Of a stretch of 64,000 bases of DNA, positions 8,744 to 18,710 are shown piece after piece (within the stretch, counting starts at the first letter, position 1; each line of letters opens with the position of its first letter). Source of the DNA: an uncultured Lentibacter sp. (lineage in GTDB: Bacteria > Pseudomonadota > Alphaproteobacteria > Rhodobacterales > Rhodobacteraceae); the NCBI RefSeq assembly GCF_937123735.1, contig NZ_CAKZKL010000034.1, positions 1-64,000 on the forward strand, given 5' to 3'. A program made the position numbers and the translations under genes. The notes beneath the pieces are model-generated. The model worked only from the letters and a program-made list of their open reading frames with translations. It was not told the DNA's origin and searched no databases.

Positions 8744-11372
8744 CCAGCTTCGCCTTCAGCTCGTAAAGCGCTGCAAGCGCCTCGCGCGGGGTCATCTCGT
8801 CGGGGTATATCTCGGCCAAAGCGCCCTCAACTTCGCTCACTTTCGCCTTCACTGGCTGCGGCGCAGGTGCGGCACTAAACAAGGGCAAATCATCAATAAC
8901 CGCCTTTGCAGAACCTTCCCGCTCACCCTTCTCCAAGGCGTCAAGCACCACCCGCGCCCTTGCAATCACACTCTCTGGCAGCCCCGCCAGCTTGGCCACC
9001 TGCACCCCATAAGAGCGGTCCGCCGTGCCCTTGCGCACCTCATGCAAAAAGATAATATCGCCCTCCCACTCCTTCACCATCACCGTAGCATTGGAGCAGC
9101 GCGCCAGCTTGTCGCTCAGCTGCGTCATCTCGTGGTAATGCGTGGCAAAGAGCGCGCGGCATTTGTTGGCCTCGTGCAAATGCTCCAGCGTCGCCCAGGC
9201 AATGCTAAGGCCGTCATAGGTCGCCGTGCCGCGCCCGATCTCGTCAAGAATCACCAGCGCACGGTCATCCGCCTGATTGAGGATCGCCGCCGTCTCCACC
9301 ATCTCCACCATAAAGGTCGAGCGCCCCCGCGCCAGATCATCAGACGCGCCCACGCGGCTGAACAGCTGGCTCACAATCCCCACACGCGCCGCCGCCGCAG
9401 GCACATAGCTGCCCATCTGCGCCAGCACAGCAATCAGCGCATTCTGCCGCAAAAACGTCGATTTACCGGCCATGTTCGGCCCCGTCAGCAGCCAGAGCTG
9501 GTCATCCTCCGCCAGCGCACAGTCGTTCGGCACAAAGCTCGCGCCGCCCTGCCGCCGCAGCGCCTGCTCCACAACGGGGTGGCGCCCCTGTTCAATCTCC
9601 AGCGCGCGGCTCTCGTCCACTTTCGGGCACGCCCAGTCCTCCTCGCGCGCAATCGCCGCCAGCCCGAGCGCCACGTCAATTTCGGCCAGCGCCCCGGTGG
9701 CTGCAAAGACAGCCTCCTGCGCCTCCAGCACCGCGGCGCGCAGCGCGCCAAATATGCGCAGCTCGATCTCGGTCGCACGCCCCCCTGCGTTCAAAATCCG
9801 CGTTTCCATCTCGCTCAGCTCGGGCGTGGTAAAGCGCACTTGGTTGGCCGTGGTCTGGCGGTGCTTGAAGCGCTCGTTGAGCGGCGCGCCCAGCATCTTC
9901 TCCGCATGGGTCGAAGTGACCTCGATGAAATACCCCAGCACATTGTTGTGCTTGATCTTGAGCGCGCCGATGCCCGTCTCGGCGGCATACTCCGCCTGCA
10001 TCTTGGCAATCACGCTGCGCCCCTCGTCGCGCAGGGCGCGGCTGGCGTCGAGCTCTGCGTCATAGCCCGCCGCCACAAACCCGCCATCGCGGGCAAAAAG
10101 CGGCGGCTCCGCCACCAGCACCGCATCGAGCAAATCGCACAGCGCCTCATGCCCCAGAAGTTTCTGCCCGGCCTCATTCAGCAGCGCAGGAAGCGCAAGT
10201 TGCGCCATGTTAGAGCCTATTTCACCCGCCTTCGCGAGGCCATTGCGAAGGCTCGCAAGGTCGCGCGGCCCGCCGCGCTCAAGCCCAAGCCGCGAGAGCG
10301 CGCGCTCCATATCGGGCACATGCCTGAGCTGCTCGCGCGTCTCGCTCAAAAAGCCCGTCTCGCCCAGCGCATAGCTCACAGCCTCCAGCCGCCGGTTGAT
10401 CTCACCCACATCGCACGAGGGCGCGCTCACCCGCCGCTCCAGAAGCCGCGCGCCCTGCGCCGTCAGCGTGCGGTCAATCGCCGCCAGCAGCGAGCCGGCC
10501 CGCGCCCCCTGCATGTTCCGCGTCAGCTCAAGGTTGCGCCGCGTGGCCGCGTCAATCTGCATGACCCGCCCCGCCACCTCGCGCACAGGCTTGCTCAAAA
10601 GCGGCAGTTTCCCCTTCTGGGTGATCTCCAGATAATCAAGCACCGCCCCCAGCGCCGAAATTTCTGCACGGCTGAACTGCCCGAAGGCCTCCAGCGTCTC
10701 GACCTCAAAGAAATCACAGAGCCGCTTCTGCGCGCCCTCGCTGTCAAAGCTGGCCTTGCCCAGCTCCGTCACAGCCACGCCTTGCTCTTCGGCAATTGGC
10801 GCAAGCGCACCAAACTGCGCATCGGCAAAGACAATCTCGCTGGGCGCAAGCCGTGCCAGCTCCGGCCCAAGCCGCACACGGGAAAGCTCCATCACCCGCA
10901 AATCGCCTGTGGACATATCCAGCCAGGCCAGCCCCGCCGCCTCGCGTATCTCCACATAAGCCGCCAGAAAGTTGTTGCGCCGCGCTTCCAGCAGGCTGTC
11001 TTCCGTCAGGGTGCCAGGCGTCACAAGCCGCACCACATCGCGCCGCACAACCGATTTATAGCCGCGCTTCTTGGCCTCTTCGGGGCTTTCCAGCTGCTCG
11101 CACACAGCCACACGAAAACCCTTGCGAATGAGCGTCAGCAGATAGTTCTCCGCCGCATGATGCGGCACGCCACACATCGGGATATCGTCGCCCTCATGCT
11201 TGCCGCGCTTGGTGAGCGCAATGTCCAGCGCCTCGGCCGCCGCCACCGCATCGTCAAAAAACATCTCGTAAAAGTCGCCCATGCGGTAAAACAAAAGCGC
11301 CTCGGGGTAATTCCCCTTAATCTCAAGATATTGCGCCATCATAGGCGTCACGGCAGATTTGCCAGCGCTCAC
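8736..11372 (-). CDS. mutS: DNA mismatch repair protein MutS
   Basis: An 878-aa mismatch-recognition ATPase. The N-terminal mismatch domain has the Phe-X-Glu region (FYRMGDFYEMFFDDA), followed by the connector, the lever and clamp domains, and the ATPase with Walker A GPNMAGKSTFLRQN and a Walker B segment (VILDEIGRGTATYDG). The start is GTG 11372, preceded by GGGGGGATGACACT, which gives an N terminus (TPMMAQYLEIKG) close to that of related MutS proteins. ATG 11409 is an alternative that would add 12 residues. The gene is divergent from the malic enzyme gene with about 136 bp between starts. Confidence 0.97.
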   Translation of the reverse strand: MSAGKSAVTPMMAQYLEIKGNYPEALLFYRMGDFYEMFFDDAVAAAEALDIALTKRGKHEGDDIPMCGVPHHAAENYLLTLIRKGFRVAVCEQLESPEEAKKRGYKSVVRRDVVRLVTPGTLTEDSLLEARRNNFLAAYVEIREAAGLAWLDMSTGDLRVMELSRVRLGPELARLAPSEIVFADAQFGALAPIAEEQGVAVTELGKASFDSEGAQKRLCDFFEVETLEAFGQFSRAEISALGAVLDYLEITQKGKLPLLSKPVREVAGRVMQIDAATRRNLELTRNMQGARAGSLLAAIDRTLTAQGARLLERRVSAPSCDVGEINRRLEAVSYALGETGFLSETREQLRHVPDMERALSRLGLERGGPRDLASLRNGLAKAGEIGSNMAQLALPALLNEAGQKLLGHEALCDLLDAVLVAEPPLFARDGGFVAAGYDAELDASRALRDEGRSVIAKMQAEYAAETGIGALKIKHNNVLGYFIEVTSTHAEKMLGAPLNERFKHRQTTANQVRFTTPELSEMETRILNAGGRATEIELRIFGALRAAVLEAQEAVFAATGALAEIDVALGLAAIAREEDWACPKVDESRALEIEQGRHPVVEQALRRQGGASFVPNDCALAEDDQLWLLTGPNMAGKSTFLRQNALIAVLAQMGSYVPAAAARVGIVSQLFSRVGASDDLARGRSTFMVEMVETAAILNQADDRALVILDEIGRGTATYDGLSIAWATLEHLHEANKCRALFATHYHEMTQLSDKLARCSNATVMVKEWEGDIIFLHEVRKGTADRSYGVQVAKLAGLPESVIARARVVLDALEKGEREGSAKAVIDDLPLFSAAPAPQPVKAKVSEVEGALAEIYPDEMTPREALAALYELKAKLAK

Positions 11373-11508
11373 AGTGTCATCCCCCCGAATGGTTAGCGCC
11401 AAACTAACCATGCCACGCCCAGCGCGAAAGCCGAAAAGTCGTGTTTTGGTTGAGAGAAGGCCGCGCAACGTCTATGACGAACCGACCCAGCATGAAATCA
11501 GGCCCGAA

Positions 11509-13764
11509 ATGACCAAACAAAAGATCTCCCGCGAAGACGCCCTCGCCTTTCACCTTGAGCCAACTCCCGGCAAATGGGAGGTGCAGGCGACTGTCCCCAT
11601 GACAACCCAGCGGGATCTGTCGCTTGCCTATTCCCCCGGCGTGGCCGTGCCCTGCGAGGATATCGCCGCCAATCCGGAGCTGGCCTATGACTACACCAAC
11701 AAAGGCAATCTCGTCGCGGTGATCTCCAACGGCACAGCCGTCCTCGGCCTTGGCAACCTTGGCGCGCTCGGCTCCAAGCCGGTCATGGAGGGCAAATCCG
11801 TGCTCTTCAAGCGCTTCGCCGATGTAAACAGCATCGACATCGAGCTTGATACAGAAGACCCCGACGAATTCATCAACGCGGTGCGCCTCATGGGGCCAAC
11901 CTTCGGGGGCATCAACCTTGAAGACATCAAAGCCCCCGAATGCTTCATCATCGAGCAGACCCTCAAAGAGCAGATGGACATTCCTGTCTTCCACGATGAC
12001 CAGCACGGCACAGCCGTGATCTGCGCCGCCGGCCTGCTCAACGCCCTGCAAATCAGCGGCAAGTCGATTGATGAGGTCAAAATCGTCGTCAACGGCGCGG
12101 GCGCAGCGGGCATCGCCTGCATCGAGCTCATCAAAGCCATGGGCGCCAAGCATGACAACTGCATCTTGTGCGACACCAAGGGTGTCATCTACCAAGGCCG
12201 CACCGAAGGCATGAACCAGTGGAAATCGGCCCACGCCGCCAACACAGAGGCGCGCACCCTGGCCGAGGCGATGGATGGCTGCGATGTCTTCCTCGGCGTC
12301 TCCGTCAAAGGCGCGGTCACGCCCGAGATGGTCGCCTCCATGGGCGCCAACGCCGTGATCTTCGCCATGGCCAACCCTGATCCGGAGATCACCCCTGAAG
12401 AGGCCCACGCCGTGCGCGAAGATGTGATCGTCGCCACAGGCCGCTCGGATTATCCCAATCAGGTCAACAATGTCCTCGGCTTCCCCTATCTGTTCCGCGG
12501 CGCGCTTGATATTCACGCCCGCGCCATCAACGACGAGATGAAAATCGCCTGCGCCGAGGCTCTGGCCAAACTGGCGCGCGAAGATGTCCCCGATGAGGTC
12601 GCCATGGCCTATGGCAAAAAGCTCAGCTTCGGGCGCGATTACATCATCCCGACCCCCTTTGATCCCCGCCTCATCTATGTCATCCCCCCCGCCGTCGCGA
12701 AGGCAGGTATGGACACTGGCGTCGCCCGCCGCCCCATCATTGACATGGACGCCTACGAAGCCTCGCTCAAATCTCGGATGGATCCGACAGCCAGCATCCT
12801 GCGCAGCCTCAACGCCCGCGCCCGCCAGAATCAGGCCACGATGATCTTCGCGGAAGGCGATGATCCGCGCGTGCTGCGTGCCGCTGTGCAATACCAGCGC
12901 TCCGGCATGGGCAAGGCGCTTGTTGTCGGCCGGCTCGAAGATGTGCGCAGCAAGCTCACCGCTGAAGGTATGGCCGATGCGGTCGATGAGCTTGAAGTGG
13001 TCAACGCCGCCAATTCGCCCCATCTGCCCGAGTATAAGGCCTTCCTCTACAAGCGCCTCCAGCGTCAGGGGTTTGACCGCCACGATGTCCACCGCCTTGC
13101 CGCCCGTGACAGGCATGTTTTTGCGGCGCTCATGCTGGCCCATGGCCACGGCGATGGCCTTGTCACAGGCGCAACGCGCAAATCGGCCCATGTCATGCAG
13201 CGCATCAACATGGTGTTTGATGCCTCTGCCGAGGCCGGGGCCGTCGGTGTGACAGCGCTGTTGCACAAAGGGCGCATTGTTCTTGTGGGCGATACGCTGG
13301 TGCATGAATGGCCTGATGAGCAGGACTTGGCAACAATCGCTGAGCGCTCTGCCGATGTGGCCCGTCACTTGGGCCTTGAGCCGCGTGTGGCGTTTGTGAG
13401 CTTCTCCACCTTTGGGTATCCGCGCTCCGAGCGGGCCGAAAAGATGCACAAGGCCCCCGAGGTTCTGGCCGCGCGCGGTGCCGATTTTGAGTATGAAGGT
13501 GAAATGACCGTTGATGTGGCCCTCAATGCCCAGGCGCAAAAAAGCTATCCTTTCTCGCGCCTCACGGGTCCGGCCAATATCCTCGTCGTCCCCGCCCGCC
13601 ATTCTGCTTCGATCAGCACCAAGCTCATGCAGGAAATGGCCGGCGCAACTGTCATCGGCCCGATCCTTGCCGGCATCGACGAAAGCATCCAGATCTGCTC
13701 CACCGTCAGCACAGTGAACGACATCCTCAACATGGCGGTGCTCGCCGCCTGCAAGGTCGGCTAG
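11509..13764 (+). CDS. maeB: NADP-dependent malic enzyme with C-terminal phosphotransacetylase-like domain
   Basis: A 751-aa two-module protein. Residues 1 to about 420 form the malic enzyme (malate to pyruvate and CO2, with reduction of NADP), with the nucleotide-binding [12 protein letters not shown] motif and the YSPGVAVPC region. Residues from about 435 to 751 resemble phosphotransacetylase, which in MaeB-type enzymes is regulatory and not catalytic. ATG 11509 gives the usual [15 protein letters not shown] opening, although its ribosome-binding site is weak. The kinase gene begins only 3 bp after the stop, so the two are probably cotranscribed. Confidence 0.94.
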   Translation: MTKQKISREDALAFHLEPTPGKWEVQATVPMTTQRDLSLAYSPGVAVPCEDIAANPELAYDYTNKGNLVAVISNGTAVLGLGNLGALGSKPVMEGKSVLFKRFADVNSIDIELDTEDPDEFINAVRLMGPTFGGINLEDIKAPECFIIEQTLKEQMDIPVFHDDQHGTAVICAAGLLNALQISGKSIDEVKIVVNGAGAAGIACIELIKAMGAKHDNCILCDTKGVIYQGRTEGMNQWKSAHAANTEARTLAEAMDGCDVFLGVSVKGAVTPEMVASMGANAVIFAMANPDPEITPEEAHAVREDVIVATGRSDYPNQVNNVLGFPYLFRGALDIHARAINDEMKIACAEALAKLAREDVPDEVAMAYGKKLSFGRDYIIPTPFDPRLIYVIPPAVAKAGMDTGVARRPIIDMDAYEASLKSRMDPTASILRSLNARARQNQATMIFAEGDDPRVLRAAVQYQRSGMGKALVVGRLEDVRSKLTAEGMADAVDELEVVNAANSPHLPEYKAFLYKRLQRQGFDRHDVHRLAARDRHVFAALMLAHGHGDGLVTGATRKSAHVMQRINMVFDASAEAGAVGVTALLHKGRIVLVGDTLVHEWPDEQDLATIAERSADVARHLGLEPRVAFVSFSTFGYPRSERAEKMHKAPEVLAARGADFEYEGEMTVDVALNAQAQKSYPFSRLTGPANILVVPARHSASISTKLMQEMAGATVIGPILAGIDESIQICSTVSTVNDILNMAVLAACKVG

Positions 13765-13767
13765 GGA

Positions 13768-14643
13768 ATGACACTCTTCTGCCTCGGCTCGATCAATCTG
13801 GATCACTTCTATGAAGTGCCCCAGATTCCCCAGCCGGGCGAAACCCTCCTCGCCAAGGCTCATAGAACGGGCCTGGGCGGCAAGGGCGCAAATCAGTCTG
13901 TCGCTGCCGCGCAGGCAGGCGCAGATGTGGTGCATATCGGCGCGGTGGGGGCCGATGGCGCTTGGGCCAAAGCCCGCATGGCAGAGCTCGGCGTGCGCAC
14001 CACATATATTTCAGAGGTCGCCGCCCCCACGGCCCACGCCCTCATCACAGTCGATAAAGCGGGCGAAAACGCCATTGTCGTCTTCCCCGGCGCAAACATG
14101 CACCAGTCTCTCACACAGCTCAAAACGGCTCTGCTCACCGCCAAGCGCGGCGATATGCTGCTTCTGCAAAACGAGACAAATCTGGCGCTGGAAGCCGCCA
14201 CCCTCGCGGGCAGCCTCGGCCTCACAGTGCTCTACGCCGCCGCGCCGTTTGAGGCCGCGGCCACCAAAGCGCTCCTCCCGCTCACCAACCTACTCATCCT
14301 AAACGCCGTCGAAATGGCCCAGCTCACCGAGGCCACAGGCCTTTCGCCCGAGAGCCTCGCGCCCGAAACCATCATCATCACGGAAGGTTCAAAAGGCGGC
14401 CGCGCCATCACGCAAGCAGGCGAAACCCGCTTCCCCGCCTTCCCCGTCAAAGCGCGTGACACAACCGGTGCAGGCGACACTTTCACAGGCTATCTCGCCG
14501 CCGCCCTTCTTGAGGGCCAGCCGCTTGAAAGCGCGCTGCGCCTCGCCGCCGCCGCCTCGGCCCTCAAAGTCACAAAAAAAGGGACAGCCGATGCCATCCC
14601 CGCCCGCGCCGAAGTCGAAGCCTTCCTGAAAGCCCAACCCTAG
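13768..14643 (+). CDS. rbsK: Ribokinase-like PfkB-family sugar kinase
   Basis: A 291-aa PfkB carbohydrate kinase with the N-terminal glycine motif (GLGGKGANQSVAAAQAG) and the C-terminal signature DTTGAGDTFTGYL carrying the catalytic aspartate. Family and length fit ribokinase, which phosphorylates ribose at O5. Other sugars are possible because no ribose transporter or regulator is nearby. It follows maeB by 3 bp. The symbol rests on family similarity only. Confidence 0.75.
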   Translation: MTLFCLGSINLDHFYEVPQIPQPGETLLAKAHRTGLGGKGANQSVAAAQAGADVVHIGAVGADGAWAKARMAELGVRTTYISEVAAPTAHALITVDKAGENAIVVFPGANMHQSLTQLKTALLTAKRGDMLLLQNETNLALEAATLAGSLGLTVLYAAAPFEAAATKALLPLTNLLILNAVEMAQLTEATGLSPESLAPETIIITEGSKGGRAITQAGETRFPAFPVKARDTTGAGDTFTGYLAAALLEGQPLESALRLAAAASALKVTKKGTADAIPARAEVEAFLKAQP

Positions 14644-14735
14644 CCCTTTCTTATTGCTCTAAATATCCCACCGATCCTGCGCAGCAAGTGCGCTCTATCG
14701 GTCATCGCGTTTGCTGCGCAAACTGCTTGGGGGGT

Positions 14736-14754
14736 CTGGGGGCAGCGCCCCCAG
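14736..14754. repeat. Perfect GC-rich hairpin (8-bp arms, 3-base loop)
   Basis: CTGGGGGC and GCCCCCAG are separated by AGC, in the gap between the convergent kinase and msrA genes. The surrounding 14690-14780 sequence (gggtctgggggcagcgccc) resembles a dispersed intergenic repeat I associate with roseobacter genomes (recollection, not checked). There is no downstream T-run, so a classical intrinsic terminator is unlikely. Confidence 0.6.
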
Positions 14755-14783
14755 CGGATCGGCTTGCGAAGCAAGTCGAAGCC

Positions 14784-15413
14784 TCACCCCGCAAAAGGCG
14801 CAGCACTCCCCCAGAGCTTTTTCACGGTTTTATCCCGCCCACAGGCCTTGCGATAAAACTTATAAGCGCTCGCCCGCGTCTTCGGCCCGGCCCGTGTCAA
14901 TACAATCGCGCTGCTCTTGTAATAGTCCTGATGATAGTCCTCTGCCGGATAAAACCCGGTCAGCGGCAAAACCTTGGTGACAACATCGCGCCCCAGATCT
15001 TGCTCTGCCTCCGCCACAGCCTTCTCGGCAGAAGCCTTCTGCGCCGCGCCATCATAAAACAGCGCGGTTTTATAGGCCGGTCCACGGTCACAAAACTGCC
15101 CGCCGTCATCCGTTGGGTCAATCGAGCGCATAAATTTGTGCAAAATCTCGTCCCGGCTGATCTTGCCCGCATCAAAGGTGATCTTCACCACCTCATAATG
15201 CCCCGTGTGGTTCTTATACGTCGGGTTGGTGCTCTTGCCGCCTGCAAAGCCCGAGACCGCCTCAATCACCCCGTCAACGCTTTCAAAGTCTGATTCCACA
15301 CACCAAAAGCAGCCGCCCGCCACAACAATCGCCTCGCGCGGCCCGGCCTTGGCCACCCCTGATTGCATCCCCAGCACCAGCGCGATCAACACCGCCAGAA
15401 TCAGGGCCTTCAT
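14784..15413 (-). CDS. msrA: Peptide-methionine (S)-S-oxide reductase with signal peptide
   Basis: A 209-aa MsrA that repairs the S epimer of methionine sulfoxide. The catalytic motif GGCFWCVES lies about ten residues after a Sec-type signal peptide (MKALILAVLIALVLGMQSGVAKA), which predicts a periplasmic form. The conserved FDAGKISRDEILHKF and YHQDYY segments are present. The start is ATG 15413, preceded by GAGAGAA. An upstream in-frame extension would disrupt the signal peptide. It is divergent from the aminotransferase gene. Confidence 0.93.
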   Translation of the reverse strand: MKALILAVLIALVLGMQSGVAKAGPREAIVVAGGCFWCVESDFESVDGVIEAVSGFAGGKSTNPTYKNHTGHYEVVKITFDAGKISRDEILHKFMRSIDPTDDGGQFCDRGPAYKTALFYDGAAQKASAEKAVAEAEQDLGRDVVTKVLPLTGFYPAEDYHQDYYKSSAIVLTRAGPKTRASAYKFYRKACGRDKTVKKLWGSAAPFAG

Positions 15414-15542
15414 TTCTCTCACACAGCACATCATAGCGCATTCTCCTGCCAAACCTGCCCCAGTCTAGCGTGCAAAAACTCCCCTGTAGACAGCCCTCAC
15501 AGAGAGGTTACAACTTGTTCCCGAAACGTGAGAGGCCAAACC

Positions 15543-16448
15543 ATGAGCGACAAAATTACCACCCACGCCGCCGAAGAAGACGCGCGCAATGAACAGATCA
15601 AGATCTGGCTCAACGGGCGCTGTGTCCCCAAGGCCGAGGCGCTGGTCTCTGTCTATGACAGCGGCTTCATGCTCGGCGATGGCGTCTGGGAGGGGTTGCG
15701 GCTCTACAATGGCACATGGGCCTTCTGGGAGGAGCATTTCGACCGCCTCTTTGAGGCCGCCAAAGCGATTGATCTGGACATCGGCATGCGCCGCGACGCG
15801 CTCTATTCCGCCTTGTTAGAGACACAACACGCCAACAACATGAGCACAGACGCCCACGCGCGCCTCATGGTCACACGCGGGGTCAAGACACGCCCCTTCC
15901 AGCACCCCTCGCTCAGCCAGCAAGGCCCGACCGTGACGATCATCATGGAGCACTCCCAGCCCAAGATCCCGCGGCCCATCCGCCTCGCCACGGTCCCACA
16001 CATCCGCGGCCTGCCGATGACGCAAGACCCGAAGCTCAATTCGCACAGCAAGCTCAACTGCATCCTTGCCTGTATCGCCGCCGAAAAGGCCGGGGCCGAT
16101 GAGGCTCTCATGCTCGATGTCCACGGCTTCGTGAACACCACCAACGCCTGCAATTTCTTCATCGTGCGCAAGGGCGCGGTTTGGACCTCCACGGGTGATT
16201 ATTGCATGAACGGCATCACCCGCCAAAAAGTGATCGACCTCTGCCGCGCCAACGATATTCCCGTGTTCGAGCGCAATTATTCCCTGGTTGATACCTACTC
16301 CGCCGATGAAGCCTTCCTCACAGGCACATTCGGCGCCCAAACTCCGGTCAGCGAAATTGATGGCCGCCCCATCGGCACAGGCGAGATGGGCCCGGTCACC
16401 AAGCGTTTGCGCGCGCTCTACAAAGATCTCATCGAGGCACAATCATGA
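15543..16448 (+). CDS. Class IV PLP-dependent aminotransferase (branched-chain/D-amino-acid type)
   Basis: A 301-aa fold-type IV aminotransferase. The catalytic lysine lies in LNSHSKLNCILA, and the GFVNTTNACNFFIV and GITRQKVIDL motifs are typical. It could act on branched-chain amino acids, a D-amino acid or aminodeoxychorismate; sequence alone does not settle this. The start is ATG 15543 in the stretch AAACCATGAGC. It overlaps the next gene by four bases (ATGA), so the products are probably made together. Confidence 0.85.
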   Translation: MSDKITTHAAEEDARNEQIKIWLNGRCVPKAEALVSVYDSGFMLGDGVWEGLRLYNGTWAFWEEHFDRLFEAAKAIDLDIGMRRDALYSALLETQHANNMSTDAHARLMVTRGVKTRPFQHPSLSQQGPTVTIIMEHSQPKIPRPIRLATVPHIRGLPMTQDPKLNSHSKLNCILACIAAEKAGADEALMLDVHGFVNTTNACNFFIVRKGAVWTSTGDYCMNGITRQKVIDLCRANDIPVFERNYSLVDTYSADEAFLTGTFGAQTPVSEIDGRPIGTGEMGPVTKRLRALYKDLIEAQS

Positions 16449-17161
16449 CATCTATCGCCATGTGGTCTGGCCCGCGCAACCTCTCCACCGCGCTCATGTA
16501 TAGCTTTGCAAACCGGCCCGATTTTGTGGCCGTTGACGAGCCGTTTTATGCCCATTACCTCGCACAAACAGGGCTCAATCACCCGATGCGCGAAGAGGTG
16601 CTTGCCAGCCAGCCTCAGGAGGCCGCCACAGTGGTGCAGTCTCTAATCCGCCCTTTAGAGACACATTTTTATCAAAAACACATGTGCCAACATATGTTGC
16701 CTTCGGTGCCGCGCGATTGGATGTTTGGCGTCCAGAACGTCTTTCTCATCCGCCACCCCGCCCGCGTGATCGCGAGCTTTGGGGCCAAATATGAGGGCTT
16801 CGGGCTGGCAGACATCGGTTTTTCCCAGCAGCTGGAGCTTTACGAGATGCTACAGCGCGCCGGCCACCCTGCCTTGGTGATAGACAGCGCGGATATTCGT
16901 GCAAACCCCGAAAAAATGCTCACCAAACTCTGCGCAGCGCTGGGTGTGCCGTTTGATAAATCCATGCTGAGCTGGCCTGAGGGCGGCCAACCCTGCGATG
17001 GCGTCTGGGCGTCCCATTGGTATCAGGCCGTGCATGGCTCGCGCGGATTTGCCGGCCCCGAAGGCCCGCTGCCTGAGCTTCAGAGCCCGGCAGACAAGGC
17101 GCTTCTCTCCGCCGCGTTGCCCATCTACGAAACAATGGCACATCAGAAGATGACCGCCTGA
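16445..17161 (+). CDS. Sulfotransferase-like P-loop protein coupled to the aminotransferase
   Basis: A 238-aa protein opening with IAMWSGPRNLSTALMYSF, a 5'-phosphosulfate-binding-loop-like segment, and carrying VFLIRHPARVIASF, which matches the 3'-phosphate-binding region of sulfotransferases. The acceptor is unknown. The 4-base overlap with the aminotransferase gene suggests linked function, for example making or modifying an amino-group-containing metabolite (inference). It could instead be a degenerate member without sulfotransferase activity. Confidence 0.7.
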   Translation: MTSIAMWSGPRNLSTALMYSFANRPDFVAVDEPFYAHYLAQTGLNHPMREEVLASQPQEAATVVQSLIRPLETHFYQKHMCQHMLPSVPRDWMFGVQNVFLIRHPARVIASFGAKYEGFGLADIGFSQQLELYEMLQRAGHPALVIDSADIRANPEKMLTKLCAALGVPFDKSMLSWPEGGQPCDGVWASHWYQAVHGSRGFAGPEGPLPELQSPADKALLSAALPIYETMAHQKMTA

Positions 17162-17188
17162 TCGCGCCCAAATCCGCTACCTTTTGGC

Positions 17189-17202
17189 TCAGTTTCAACT
17201 GA
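17189..17202. promoter_or_regulatory. Inverted repeat upstream of the desaturase, candidate operator
   Basis: TCAGTT-TC-AACTGA is a perfect 6-bp inverted repeat with a 2-base spacer in the 114-bp gap before the desaturase start. Its position would suit a repressor site, but no regulator gene is adjacent and I have no second copy to support it. Confidence 0.3.
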
Positions 17203-17275
17203 AAACTCATATTTCTCTTGTCACATGCCTTGGTTGCTCTATTCGTTGCAGCAAGAAACAATAAGACAGAGCCGT

Positions 17276-18313
17276 ATGAACATCGCATCCGCCTTCCCGA
17301 CCGAGCAGACAGATAAAGCCAAATCAGCCAAAGAATGGGTCTCCACCCTGGCCAAGTTCCGCGAGCCAAACACTGCGCGCAGCTATTTTGAATTGCTCGT
17401 CACGGCAGTGCCTTTCTTGGGGCTTTGGGCCGCCGCTTGGGCGGCGCTTTCGGTCAGCTATTGGCTCGCTCTTGCGCTCTCGCTGCCGATTGCGGCGTTT
17501 CTTTTGCGGCTGTTCACAATCCAGCATGATTGCGGCCACGGCTCCCTGTTCAAGAACCGCAAGGTAAGCGATTGGGTGGGCCGCGCCCTCGGGGTTGTCA
17601 CCCTCACCCCTTATGATGTCTGGCGGCGCACCCACGCCATTCACCACGCCAGCCATGGCAATCTCGCCAAGCGCGGCATTGGTGATATCGTCACCCTCAC
17701 TCTGGCCGAATACAAGGCGCTCTCCCCTTTGGGCAAGCTCCAGTATCGTATCTATCGCAGCCCGTTTTTTCTCTTTGGCTTCGTGCCTGCCTATCTCTTT
17801 TTCATTCAACAGCGCTTTCCCGTCGGGCTGATGACAACTGGCAAATACTGGTTTTCGGCGATGCTCACAAACCTTGTGATCCTCTGCGTGCTCGGTCTGA
17901 TCTATGCTTTTGGCGGTGTCGCGCCGCTGTTGCTCATATTCCTACCTTCCACGCTGCTTGCGGCCACAGCCGGCATGTGGCTCTTTTATGTGCAGCACCA
18001 GTTTGAAGAAACCACATGGGATCACAATGAAAACTGGGATCTCCATGACGCCGCCCTTTACGGCAGCTCGCACTATATCCTGCCGTCCTGGGTCAACTGG
18101 TTCAGCGCCAACATCGGTATTCACCATATCCACCACCTCTACAGCCGGATTCCTTTTTACCGTCTGCCCGAGGTTCTGCGCGAAAATGCCGAGCTGGCCG
18201 AGATCAACCGGATGACAATCCGCGAGAGCTTCGCAAGCGTGCGCCTCCATTTGTGGGATGAAACCAACAAGCGCCTGTTGTCCTTCCGCGAGGCCCGCAG
18301 CCTCGCCGCCTAG
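17276..18313 (+). CDS. Membrane fatty acid desaturase
   Basis: A 345-aa membrane di-iron protein with the three histidine boxes HDCGH, HAIHHASH and HIHH at about residues 83, 119 and 282, separated by hydrophobic helices. It introduces a double bond into acyl chains of membrane lipids using oxygen. Position specificity (delta-9 or delta-12) cannot be read from the sequence. I chose ATG 17276; a further in-frame ATG at 17225 would add 17 polar residues. Adaptation of membrane fluidity is the usual role. Confidence 0.9.
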   Translation: MNIASAFPTEQTDKAKSAKEWVSTLAKFREPNTARSYFELLVTAVPFLGLWAAAWAALSVSYWLALALSLPIAAFLLRLFTIQHDCGHGSLFKNRKVSDWVGRALGVVTLTPYDVWRRTHAIHHASHGNLAKRGIGDIVTLTLAEYKALSPLGKLQYRIYRSPFFLFGFVPAYLFFIQQRFPVGLMTTGKYWFSAMLTNLVILCVLGLIYAFGGVAPLLLIFLPSTLLAATAGMWLFYVQHQFEETTWDHNENWDLHDAALYGSSHYILPSWVNWFSANIGIHHIHHLYSRIPFYRLPEVLRENAELAEINRMTIRESFASVRLHLWDETNKRLLSFREARSLAA

Positions 18314-18335
18314 GCTTTATGGTCCAAAATCGTAG

Positions 18336-18356
18336 GGTGCGCATTTACTGCGCACC
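18336..18356. repeat. Palindrome GGTGCGCA-N5-TGCGCACC between convergent genes
   Basis: Perfect 8-bp arms around TTTAC, preceded by CGTAG. It sits between the 3' ends of the desaturase and SCP2 genes, so it may act as a bidirectional transcription stop, although no long T-run follows. The form GTAGGGTGCGC...GCGCACC resembles a dispersed intergenic palindrome I associate with Rhodobacteraceae (recollection only). Confidence 0.6.
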
Positions 18357-18365
18357 TCCCTATGC

Positions 18366-18644
18366 CTAAAGCAGCTTCGCCAGCCGCATCGCGACAGTCA
18401 TATTCCCCGAAACTTTCAGCTTCCCCGTCATAACACCGGTCATCGCGTTGAGCTTTCCTCTCAGCAGCTTCCCAAGGTTTTCCTTGCTGATCTTCAAGGT
18501 GCAGTCCGTGTCCTGATCCTGCGTCAGCACAGCTTCCCCCTTCAGAATGATCACACCATCCGAACCACAGTCAAACTTGAGCGACCCTTCAAAGCTCTTC
18601 CCCTCAAGCCCGCGTGAGATACCTTTTGCCATGTCCTGCATCAT
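18366..18644 (-). CDS. SCP2 sterol-carrier-domain protein
   Basis: A 92-aa protein consisting of a single SCP2 lipid-binding fold (KFDCGSDGVIILKG, TDCTLKISKENLGKLLRGKL and TGKLKVSGNMTVAMRLAKLL). Such small proteins are thought to bind hydrophobic ligands. GGGAGG lies upstream; ATG 18644 is given, but ATG 18641 has the better spacing. Its upstream region carries the first copy of the CGTGCAC iteron element. Confidence 0.85.
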   Translation of the reverse strand: MMQDMAKGISRGLEGKSFEGSLKFDCGSDGVIILKGEAVLTQDQDTDCTLKISKENLGKLLRGKLNAMTGVMTGKLKVSGNMTVAMRLAKLL

Positions 18645-18710
18645 ATGCCTCCCTAAAATGCCCGCATCATGACGTGGTTTTACAATCTACACCGCCCTAA
18701 CCTCACGGCA

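Noticed and set aside
9042..11396. 784-aa open frame on the plus strand opposite mutS
   Set aside because: Lies wholly antisense to an intact mutS; composition is rich in Arg, His and Gln with no domain, as expected from GC-rich shadow frames.
11404..13935. 843-aa open frame on the minus strand opposite maeB
   Set aside because: Antisense to the conserved malic enzyme; no recognisable motif and no ribosome-binding site.
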